Below are positions 49,701 to 53,894 of a DNA stretch of 64,000 nt, in pieces; the first letter of the stretch is position 1, and the number at the start of each line of letters is the position of its first letter. The notes beneath the pieces are model-generated. The model had not been told where the DNA came from. It ran no database searches and saw nothing but the letters and a program-made list of their open reading frames with translations. Position numbers and translations under genes: made by a program. Source of the DNA: Heliocidaris erythrogramma (taxonomy: Eukaryota; Echinodermata; Echinoidea; Camarodonta; Echinometridae); contig CM046856.1 of NCBI GenBank assembly GCA_025617745.1, forward strand, positions 33,412,208 to 33,476,207, in the 5' to 3' direction.

Positions 49701-52664
49701 TTCCAGGTCAAATTTTTGTCTATACGAATTTCATGCAAGGAACGATGTTGACTCAACTGACTCATTAATGAGCAATTGACCTGAAATTGAGAAATGTCTT
49801 CGTCGATTTTTAAATACATGTTACTAGTTTTTTTCGTATTTATTGTAAGTTTGTTTGAGTTGCACCAATCTGTAACAGCTTTTTGGGTTACGGTTAACTT
49901 CTGATAAATCAATATTACGTTCATCATGCTTAAATGTATGAAATAGAATAGAATCATCGGAAAATAATTGAAAATTGAAATAATTTGATGAATTTGGTAG
50001 GTCATTAATGTAGACAAGAAATAATGTCGGGCCTAACACCGAGCCCTGGGGGACGCTGCATGAAATAGATTTATAATCAGATTTCACACAGTCGTAAGTT
50101 ACAAATTGTTGTCTGTTTGTTAAGTAATTCTTAAACCACTCTAACACTATTCCCCGAATTCCGTAATGCTCCAGTTTTTTAAAAAGAATAGAGTGATTAA
50201 TATTGTATCGAAGGCCTTAGCAAAATCGATAAATACTCCTACTGTCAAGCTCCCTTCATCAGTAGATGATAGTTTTGTACTATATCCATGTCTAAATCCA
50301 TACTGATGATTATATAATATTTCCTTTTCTCTAAGAATTTCACCACTCGAATATTTATAAGTTTTTCAAACAATTTATCCACAACTGGTAAAATTGATAT
50401 GGGCCTATATAGTTACCCGGCAAACTTTTGTCTCTTTTTTTAAATACAGGCACAACTCTCGCTATACTTTTAATTTATCCGGGAAGATGCCCGTTGTCAA
50501 TGATAGGTTTATATGCGCGAATTGTTGGCAAACATAGTTCTGTGCATATACTAATAGCCGAACTGATAAATCATCATATCCACTGGCCTTAGACTGATCA
50601 AGGCTACTTATCACTTCTTTTACTTCATAACTACCGGAAGAAAAAAGAATGATTTTTTCTGGTAGGAACCTAAATACATATTATAATCAATGTCTGTATA
50701 TTCTATTTTACTTGCCAGATTTTTCCGAATATTAGCGAAAAAATCGTTTGCAATATTTTCTGTTGAAGAAACCTCAACAGTTCATCCATCAGATTTGTTT
50801 CTAACGAGTTTGTGAATTTTACCATCAGTTTTTGCTGAACTTTTTTTAGTTTTCCCTTCTTTTTCTTTACCCGGGGTAGCCTCATTAGTATGATATGCTG
50901 TTCTCCATGAGGGCCCTGCAATCATATTCTTCTTTCTCTTTCCTCCTTTTCCCTTTCCTCTTCCCTCTCCCTTCCCCCTCTTTTTTCTGTTTTGCCGACA
51001 GCAAAAGAGAAGAAAAAAAAGAAGAAAAAAAAAATGGTCACCAGAATTTTGGGGTGCCTTTTTGCTTCATAATTTTCTGACAAAAAAAAAATAAATCAGC
51101 AGAGTGTTTTTGTTTTGGGCTGACTTCTCCCAATAAGGCTCTTTTGCCTTCATAAGCTTTCTCCTCATTCATGCATTATTATACTTCGGTTGTTATATAA
51201 TTTTTGTAAATGTACTTTTTTATGAATGGATGAAATAAATGGAACGAATGTATGACGAACTGATCGCGGAATGATTTTTTTGGGGCAGATTGGTTGTCGA
51301 AGATCGTATAGCCCTTTTGGGTTGTCACAAGCCGGCAACCGATCGTACGCCTAGTGGGACTTAGGCATTACTTAGGAATAATGTTTTGACAATAAAGTTT
51401 TCAATGGATGTCTTAGCGATAAAAATAGGGTTTGCTATAATGGCAAGTTCTGGAAGTGGTTATGTATAACATCCTTGTCATAAATATATTTCTAAATGCA
51501 TAAAAAATACACAGTATGAAAAAAAATAATTTCCATTTGTAAGATGCGAAAACTTTCTAAACTGGACAGAAAATAACATGAGCATATTATCGACAAAATG
51601 TGTGTTACAATTACACCCTTCACAAAATAGTGAAGGGCATAATTTTTCAGTTGTAAAAATTCGAGAATTTTTTAAAACTCGCTCGCTCGAACAAAATATT
51701 CTAAATGATTTTTAAAAATATTTATTTCAGTGTTACTTCAACAGGGTTGTTTAATTTCAAGTCCATTTCTGGACTTGTTCTTCCAGAGAGCCTTGCATTC
51801 ACATAAAAAGTACGAACATATTTCACATTAAAAAGTATTAATAATGACTTACGATTTCTCCAGATAGGATTTCGAAGCTCCATTCTCGCCGAGTGTCCGT
51901 TGGGTACTGATCGGGAAAGTTGGGCGAGACGATCGTGGTCAGATATTCCTCGATCACGCAATCACATAATACTCTGCCGTGGAAAGCTCCTGAAATGGAG
52001 TCCATGAGAAAACATTAAAGAATTGCATAGGCCTACTTTCGACAGTTTCTTGCTACGAATTACGTAATGAAAATTTATCATCACACTAGCAGAACAATGC
52101 CGTTTCCTCAGGCAATTCCTCACGGGAGAAGACAAAACACCAACTAATAAGTTTCTTCCCCTCGATTCCCGCGTCCCATCGCTTCGCTTTAACCCTCCTC
52201 TTTTTTTAACCAATGTGTTCTCCTTATGAATGCACATGTATATCAAAAAGCTGACAATAATGATAACCTAACATCATAATGACGTTTAAAAAAAAACATG
52301 ACCCCGAACTTATCGTTAAATTAAGCTTTATGTAGCCTACTCAGCAATCATTCTGAGATAAATCTGGGAGAATGGATGAAAAAGGGAAGAATCGGTGACA
52401 TGATTATGAAAATAAGAAAACGTGGAATATATCGACAAAAAAGGAGATAAAAAGTAATTTAAGAAATGTAAAGTCTCTATTCCCGTATGTACTGGACGCG
52501 GCAAAGCAAGAATGATGTAAATTTAAAAGGAAATTTACATGAAAAAGAGCAGAATGAAATAACCGAATTCATCAAACATTAATTTTCAATTTTAAATCAT
52601 GTTTCATCTTACCTAGTTGTAGAAGAATTTGAAAGAAGGCCACGAAGCTCGCTTTACTTGGCAT
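20021..52664 (-). CDS. CUB-LDLa-LRR rhodopsin-like receptor (type C LGR; GRL101/relaxin-receptor-like), complete, 14 exons, 807 aa
   Basis: Predicted cell-surface G-protein-coupled receptor with a large ligand-binding ectodomain. Exons in transcript order: 52664-52613, 51989-51853, 47037-46809, 45111-44953, 42085-41978, 39821-39650, 37180-37109, 35841-35770, 35044-34973, 30334-30260, 29631-29557, 29157-29086, 21452-21375, 21071-20021. All junctions are GT-AG, every phase joins, and the lengths sum to 2424 bases with no internal stop. Domains: signal peptide ~1-18; CUB ~24-137; LDLa modules ~150-190 and ~194-228; Cys/Trp linker ~229-285; seven LRR exons ~285-457; Cys-rich hinge ~458-495; 7TM ~497-807. 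The TM block has GNGLVL (TM1), NLAVADLLMG (TM2), DRF in place of DRY (TM3 end) and NPYLYTI (TM7). LDLa plus LRR plus 7TM is the type C LGR arrangement. Ligand unknown. The C-tail after TM7 is only a few residues, so a further 3' exon cannot be excluded. Confidence 0.9.
21180..21280. repeat. GA-rich simple repeat
   Basis: (GA)n and GGGGAAAAGAGAGGA runs in the last receptor intron, ending in a G run. Confidence 0.85.
21375..21452 (-). CDS. Receptor exon 13: last LRR
   Basis: 78 bases encoding VITSQSTKPLPIYPDIF and DGLVSLTGL. The last leucine codon is split (CT+A) and completed in exon 14, giving LTGLYVSDPRFCC. The intron upstream is 7.6 kb and carries the large palindrome and the THAP element. 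Confidence 0.85.
22384..22448 (-). pseudogene. tRNA-like module in left arm of palindrome
   Basis: On the minus strand: TGGTCTATTGGTCAAAGC (A-box-like), a loop containing ACTGCCATG, then GGTTCGATCCCCG (B-box) and GGGTCCA at the 3' end. The loop resembles tRNA-Gly(GCC). The 5' acceptor strand is missing, so it is not a functional tRNA. Confidence 0.6.
24937..25001 (+). pseudogene. tRNA-like module in right arm of palindrome
   Basis: TGGTATATTGGTCAAAGCAC, a loop with CTCTCAC as in tRNA-Glu(CTC), then GGTTCGATCCCCGG and GGGTCCA. It mirrors the module at 22384-22448, but the anticodon region differs. The 5' acceptor strand is missing. Confidence 0.6.
25440..25680. repeat. (ATC)n-rich microsatellite in right arm
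   Basis: Imperfect ATC/ATG trinucleotides make this arm longer than the left arm, whose counterpart at about 22040-22090 is short. Confidence 0.85.
26018..27119. mobile_element. 1.1-kb DNA transposon-like element with 27-bp perfect inverted ends, carrying a THAP ORF
   Basis: The sequence starting TTAAAAGAAGACACCACTGA at 26018-26044 is repeated exactly, inverted, at 27093-27119 (27 of 27). The outermost TTAA on each side could be a TTAA target duplication, leaving 23-bp inverted repeats. The only sizeable conserved frame inside is the minus-strand THAP-domain ORF. No DDE transposase domain is seen, so the element is probably non-autonomous or a deletion derivative. Lies in a receptor intron. 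Confidence 0.75.
26564..26830 (-). CDS. THAP-type zinc-finger ORF inside the TIR element
   Basis: 88 codons from an ATG. The THAP (C2CH) pattern is clear: C4 and C9 (CQAIYC), IFAIPDPKKDRE, an invariant Trp (AVWIRNI), then RVCEDHF supplying the last Cys and His. The family binds DNA in a zinc-dependent manner and is shared by animal THAP proteins and P-element-type transposases. The usual AVPTIF-like box after the domain is not present, and the frame stops soon after, so only the DNA-binding domain is encoded. An acidic stretch follows in another frame (26512-26560), hinting at a frameshift or an exon border. Whether it is expressed is unknown. Confidence 0.7.
   Translation of the reverse strand: MPLCQAIYCSNRRENCPGKSIFAIPDPKKDRERCAVWIRNIGTTKFNVKTYIYSRFRVCEDHFDGEDEEQSHMPLEYFFAQKIPHSSP
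27130..27870. other. Intronic DNA with a GA-rich run
   Basis: AT-rich DNA followed by GA-rich sequence (about 27415-27635) ending in a G run. The long minus-strand frame at 27392-27769 is Ser/Leu low complexity from this run. Confidence 0.5.
28030..28607. repeat. Tandem duplication of a ~290-bp segment
   Basis: The segment starting GGAAAACTGGACCCCCATAT at 28035 recurs at 28313. It contains TCCCGATGTCCGATGTGAC, TTCTAGATTCAGGCGGGAT and GTGTGTAGATC in the same order. The copies differ by a C run expansion (28337-28355) and small indels. Confidence 0.9.
29086..29157 (-). CDS. Receptor exon 12: LRR
   Basis: 72 bases encoding NFDNNYIEYIAPGTFKNL and SKLDDL. Strong acceptor TTTTCAG and donor GTAAGT. 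Confidence 0.85.
29557..29631 (-). CDS. Receptor exon 11: LRR
   Basis: 75 bases encoding ILTNNYLTLINASIFNGI and EDNLLRA. The acceptor (CTATAAAG) has a weak polypyrimidine tract, but the phase and LRR spacing support it. Confidence 0.75.
30260..30334 (-). CDS. Receptor exon 10: LRR
   Basis: 75 bases, one codon longer than the standard LRR exon. Encodes DLDNNTITDLRPGTFQDL and GKSLERV. Acceptor TTACAG, donor GTAAGC. Confidence 0.85.
30486..31014. repeat. GGATCCAGGGGGG-ended element with ~100-bp repeats and a 61-bp C run
   Basis: CTAGCGGATCCAGGGGGG at the left and TCCTGGATCCGCCCCTG at the right are inverted. Inside, AGAAGCTGGCGAGACCGAAA plus TACGGGTCAACCTTTT recurs about every 110-140 bases, each time preceded by a C run. 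The third run, 30847-30907, is 61 uninterrupted C. Confidence 0.85.
31489..31821. mobile_element. ~333-bp MITE with 32-bp imperfect inverted ends
   Basis: AAAAGGAGTGGCAAGTCGTA at the left pairs with the reverse complement of the right end (AAAGGGAGCGACAAGTCGCA), continuing into ATCTATGGG. No ORF of note. Confidence 0.7.
31830..32440. other. Intronic DNA, G run and GAGGGTCT words
   Basis: No gene seen. A G run at 32208-32228 is followed by repeats of GGAGCTAA/GAGGGTCT at 32270-32430, interrupted by the LINE fragment and resuming near 33365. Confidence 0.5.
32440..33365 (+). mobile_element. 3' part of a non-LTR retrotransposon, (AATCA)n tail
   Basis: A 167-codon frame (32460-32963) has the C-terminal region of LINE reverse transcriptases: SLIQCLFDYANAAWY, then KLKIIQNKIVRFI, HDTRNSQFNF, GILFWNSLPNHVKS and FKRVLKHHL. 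A 3' UTR follows, ending in TACCTGACGAATAAAATC and AATCA repeats. It is inserted within a GAGGGTCTGAGGAGCTAA repeat that continues on both sides. 5'-truncated, so dead. The tail recurs inverted at 43455. Confidence 0.8.
33459..34368. mobile_element. ~910-bp fold-back element with TTAAAGGAGAATTA ends
   Basis: TTAAAGGAGAATTA at 33459 and TAATTCTCCTTTAA at 34355 are inverted. A second internal pair, TATCGTCTGCTAGCAGC...CATGGGGGCTGC against its partner near 34200-34245, continues the fold. The plus frame at 33434-33706 inside it is unrecognised and probably not a gene. Confidence 0.7.
34973..35044 (-). CDS. Receptor exon 9: LRR
   Basis: 72 bases encoding TISNNKLTILEKGTFRNL and FYLTLL. Acceptor CTTTAG, donor GTAAGT. 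A typical NNKL LRR core. Confidence 0.85.
35362..35573. mobile_element. ~210-bp MITE with long, nearly perfect inverted ends
   Basis: GGCGGCATGCTAGGTCTTTT followed by CTTTGCTGCTCTAC at the left is exactly mirrored at the right, and the match extends outward through AGCCTTT with two mismatches. The high identity suggests recent activity. Confidence 0.85.
35770..35841 (-). CDS. Receptor exon 8: LRR
   Basis: 72 bases encoding NLDSCGISYLPPGVFDGL and HRLYRL. Fits LxLxxCxIxxLPxxxFxGLxxL. Confidence 0.85.
36299..36637. mobile_element. ~340-bp fold-back element with nested inverted repeats
   Basis: The outer pair GTCTGGTTGAAAATATGGTCCC and GGGGACCATAGTTTAACCAG encloses a longer inner pair (CCGGCGTGAAGTTGGTCACA followed by TATTCGATATTCG). 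The loop holds TTTTTATGGCTTTTACACAC. Confidence 0.75.
37109..37180 (-). CDS. Receptor exon 7: LRR
   Basis: 72 bases in the phase used by all the LRR exons. Encodes NMGGIPQMPLEVGSF and HELNYLQEL, one leucine-rich repeat. Donor GTAAGT. Confidence 0.8.
37333..37530. repeat. Cluster of ATTTGGTCTAAT words
   Basis: About twelve diverged copies of CAyTTsGTCTAAT in one orientation. The same word in the opposite orientation (ATTAGACCAAAT) clusters at 38850-38925, so the two may be arms of one element interrupted by GA repeats and a MITE. Confidence 0.65.
37801..38240. repeat. GA-rich microsatellite region
   Basis: (GA)n at 37802-37838 and 37982-38008, with purine-rich AGATAGA/GAAAGA sequence between and after. 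The Ser/Leu-rich minus-strand ORFs here are artefacts. Confidence 0.9.
38527..38662. mobile_element. 136-bp fold-back MITE with CAG target duplication
   Basis: GGGAGCGTTTCATCAAGTGT and its inverted partner ending AAACGCTCCC, flanked by CAG on both sides. Close relative of the copy at 60187-60322. Confidence 0.85.
38850..38925. repeat. Cluster of ATTAGACCAAAT words
   Basis: Four to five copies of ATTAGACsAAAT, inverted relative to 37333-37530, followed by T and G runs. Confidence 0.6.
39310..39612. repeat. (GAT)n trinucleotide array
   Basis: About 300 bases of GATGAT with AAT/AAG interruptions next to receptor exon 6. It is stop-free in several frames, hence spurious Met/Asp-, Ile- and His-rich ORFs. 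Confidence 0.9.
39650..39821 (-). CDS. Receptor exon 6: Cys/Trp linker before the LRRs
   Basis: Encodes VKCPDGYICGASPHHDN, ACGDSAWHPFWVNATNAW and VTAKKTVIL. The first part has Cys spacing like a degenerate LDLa or the post-LDLa linker of relaxin receptors but lacks the DxSDE cage. Two NxT sequons. The last residues begin the first LRR. Confidence 0.75.
40333..40630. repeat. (CTA)n microsatellite
   Basis: Long imperfect CTA/CTG array giving Leu-, Tyr- and Thr-homopolymer ORFs. It extends on both sides of the flanking elements (39955-40025, 41246-41274 and 41625-41745). Confidence 0.9.
40701..40955. mobile_element. CACTGTAAAA-ended element inside the CTA array
   Basis: Starts CACTGTAAAAAAAAATTGCC and ends with TTTTACAGTTATTTTCTACAG, with TTACTA on both sides. 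Termini resemble the element at 17133. Confidence 0.55.
41275..41620. repeat. TGGCGTATCTA-type repeat fragment
   Basis: Starts CAGTGGCGTATCTATGGATT and contains AATAACGTAGATAGGTTTGGG-like and GGGAGCAAAGCGACCGAGC segments shared with 45720-46280 and 54600-55180. Probably a degenerate family copy. Confidence 0.6.
41911..41958. repeat. (GT)n microsatellite
   Basis: GT run just downstream (in transcript sense) of receptor exon 5, with one A and two T interruptions. Confidence 0.9.
41978..42085 (-). CDS. Receptor exon 5: LDL-receptor class A module 2
   Basis: Encodes CPYRCNGTDICLLEIFRCDG and WYDCPQRDDEKNC: six Cys with the RCDG..DC....DDE calcium cage. One exon per LDLa module (108 bases, entry after codon base 1, exit after base 1). 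Confidence 0.9.
42100..43450. other. Intronic DNA, nothing recognised
   Basis: AT-rich DNA with a G run at 42157-42177 and a few short G/C runs. No ORF or repeat I can support. Confidence 0.4.
43455..43575 (-). mobile_element. 3' end of the (AATCA)n-tailed LINE, inverted copy
   Basis: GATTT repeats followed by TTATTCGTCAGGTATATTGC and CATGACAGGATAGCCCATGA are the reverse complement of the LINE tail at 33260-33365. Only the tail survives. Confidence 0.85.
43622..43845. repeat. Cluster of GGTCTATCGGACC words
   Basis: About twelve diverged copies of the near-palindromic word CGGTCTATCGGACC with TTCGGT/CCTTCGG spacers. No ORF. Another word-tiled element, ends not defined. Confidence 0.65.
44636..44938. 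repeat. GA-rich simple repeat
   Basis: Long purine tract (GAGA, GAAAGA) just next to receptor exon 4. The Ser/Leu-rich minus-strand ORFs are artefacts. Confidence 0.9.
44953..45111 (-). CDS. Receptor exon 4: LDL-receptor class A module 1
   Basis: Six cysteines in the LDLa pattern: CKRLEFVCSSG...LIDVIARCDKVVDCHDFSDEIGC. The calcium-binding acids (D of RCD, D before FSDE, and D,E of SDE) are in place. Preceded by a Gly/Asn-rich linker from the CUB domain. Confidence 0.9.
45303..46285. mobile_element. ~980-bp CAGTGGCGTATC-ended element with nested SINE
   Basis: CAGTGGCGTATCTAGG at the left and GTAGATATGCCACTG at the right are inverted ends of the same type as 18069-18275. It contains CGAGGGAGCAAGGCGACCGAGC segments and a SINE at 45401-45665, so it is older than that SINE. 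Confidence 0.7.
45401..45665 (+). mobile_element. tRNA-derived SINE with (ATT)n tail
   Basis: Head: TGGTCTAGTGGATAAGTC (A box), GGACTGTAGATC (like the tRNA-Tyr anticodon loop) and GGTTCAAATCC (B box). The body has CCACTCTCCACCCAG. The 3' end GAGCGCTATATAAGTGGCC is followed by ATT repeats. Compare the LINE tail at 10044-10110. Confidence 0.8.
46586..46705 (-). mobile_element. 3' fragment of the same SINE family
   Basis: AAT repeats followed by GGCCACTTTACATAGCGCTC, CACGCTGTGACGCTCATGG and AGCCGAGCCGCCAAAGTAAC are the reverse complement of the SINE's last ~110 bases. The tRNA head is absent. Confidence 0.8.
46752..46796. repeat. T run joined to G run
   Basis: About 22 T then about 22 G directly downstream of receptor exon 3's donor (minus strand). 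Such junctions recur in the window. Confidence 0.9.
46809..47037 (-). CDS. Receptor exon 3: second half of CUB domain
   Basis: Acceptor CCTACAG, donor GTAGTT. It encodes GHIKFNSLLIERKWDSLTV and VTIRFCSDKSVVDNGFAIDV, matching the last strands of a CUB domain. The Cys expected before the D of the third strand is absent (RKWD). Contains N-glycosylation sequons NVT. Confidence 0.85.
48421..48960 (+). pseudogene. LINE reverse-transcriptase remnant
   Basis: Begins with a MADDTSVFLSD palm motif (YADD box), then an in-frame stop, then NINKTHCMIF, LKFLGVTIDKKLSWNDHID and ALISPYLQYRNIAWG of the thumb region. A deletion then joins to GPIIWNNLP from the far C-terminus. Non-functional. Confidence 0.8.
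49170..50890 (-). pseudogene. LINE reverse-transcriptase remnant, opposite orientation
   Basis: Minus-strand pieces in order: VFIDFAKAFDTI near 50210-50250; WFKNYLTNRQQFVTYD and CSVPQGSVLGPTLFLVYIND with FSDDS for the catalytic YADD (49824-50147); then WCNSNKLTINTKKT (49670-49870) and a C-terminal piece with YHTRN (49168-49497). Several frameshifts separate them. Non-LTR type, since the SVPQGSVLGP block is typical of Jockey/CR1-like elements. Confidence 0.8.
51370..51850. other. Intronic DNA, nothing recognised
   Basis: AT-rich receptor intron sequence leading to exon 2. No feature seen. Confidence 0.4.
51853..51989 (-). CDS. Receptor exon 2: first half of CUB domain
   Basis: Acceptor TTTCAG, donor GTAAGT. 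It encodes VLCDCVIEEY, then the CUB hallmark TIVSPNFPDQYP and REWSFEILSGEI. The usual second Cys of CUB (C-x-W) is replaced by Arg (REW). Confidence 0.85.
51990..52612. other. Receptor intron 1, nothing recognised
   Basis: AT-rich intron between the signal-peptide exon and the CUB exon. Confidence 0.5.
52613..52664 (-). CDS. Receptor exon 1: start codon and signal peptide
   Basis: ATG at 52664-52662 opens MPSKASFVAFFQILLQL, a short basic N-terminus and hydrophobic core typical of a signal peptide. Donor GTAAGA. The exon ends in phase 1 and joins GA of exon 2 to give LGAFHG. Confidence 0.8.
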
Positions 52665-53200
52665 GTTTTTCTTCTGTTTTCTGGTTTTTCTTCATTTATC
52701 TCGGCGGTGGATACACGACAAAGCAAACAAAACCAGTACCCCAAAGCAAAGACTAAAGGAAAGTTCTGACCTCTCTGGCTATGCTTGCCGGAAAATGAAA
52801 TTTATCTGTTTCTTGCTGAGTATATAAATGTTTCTGTCTTTATTTGTTTTATAATATGTATATTCAGAATTTTATGTTCCGGGCGAGAGTGGAATGAATA
52901 ATGAGTCAAATGTGATTGGTTAGAACAAATCTTGAAATTGCGACTGTAATAAATGTCTTCTACCCGTAGGCGGACGAGCACAGTGTCGCCAAGGGTGGGG
53001 GAGGGGGGGGGGGGGGTGAAGTCTCTTGCTCAAGCAGAAACGTTGAAACTAATTATGCATTGGCAGCCTTTTGATGTCATTTCATGACTGACTAGAATAT
53101 ATCAAATATGTTTTTAAAAATCATAGAGGACCATAGGATCTCTATGTAAAAAAAAAGACATTGCTCCCTCTCAGTTTTGTTCATAATCTCTTAATATTCT
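52665..53200. other. Receptor 5' flank, promoter not defined
   Basis: Upstream (minus strand) of the receptor ATG. It should contain the 5' UTR and promoter, but I see no convincing TATA or initiator. A G run lies at 53005-53017. Confidence 0.3.
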
Positions 53201-53204
53201 ATTG

Positions 53205-53650
53205 CAATTCATAAATAGCATTGAATTTTGCGACAAAATATAAGACTTCGTTAATTCTAAAGGTAAACTGCAACGAAATTGCGTTCTGAGGGGTGAAAAA
53301 ATGTACAATGTACTTTTCGCGTCTCTAGTATTACATATTATTATATGGGCATTTCGCGCCTCCAATAGTCTATCTATAGTGACTATAGCAATTCATAAAC
53401 AGCGTTGAATTTTGCGCCCCAATGTACGACTATGTTCTAGGGGTAAACTGCGGAAGAAATTGTGTTTTGAGGGGTAAAAAATGTACAATGCCGGGGTACC
53501 ACGTACTTTTCGCGCCTCCAATATTACAATTATACAGGTATACTAGATATTCTTAAACAGCGGTGCATTTTGCGCCCCAATGGATATGTTCTAAGGTTAA
53601 ACTGCACGAGAAATTGCGTTTTGAGGGGTGAAAAATGTATAATGCACATT
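53205..53650. repeat. Three diverged ~170-bp tandem copies
   Basis: The series TTGAATTTTGCG, GGTAAACTGC, GAAATTGCGTT and GAGGGGTGAAAAATGTA recurs at about 53220, 53403 and 53565. Confidence 0.75.
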
Positions 53651-53894
53651 GCACAATGAAATGAAATGTTTTCGTATGTCTTATTTCGAAACACCGGGGA
53701 GTAAAGAGAGACCTCAGAGTTCTACAGTTCTGTAATGTGGACAATATACATCGACTTGCGTTTTTATCATTATCATTTTATTTTTTATATTTCATTATGT
53801 ATAATGTCATTAAAGGGAAATCCAAACTTAATGGCAAGTTGCTCTGAAAGAAAGAGGAAAAATCAGAGAAGCAGATTGGTAAAAGTTTAAACCA

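Larger units (their letters stand above)
47571..51366. mobile_element. Word-tiled element (CGATCGG words) split by LINE remnants
   Basis: The left end TAAGCCCAATTCTCACTAGGC and the right end, whose reverse complement reads TAAGTCCCACTAGGC, are inverted. The left part (47580-47935 and 48230-48425) and right part (51260-51366) are filled with diverged GACCGATCG/CGATCGG/GACCACTGGTC words. Two reverse-transcriptase remnants occupy the middle, consistent with LINE insertion into this element. Confidence 0.6.
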
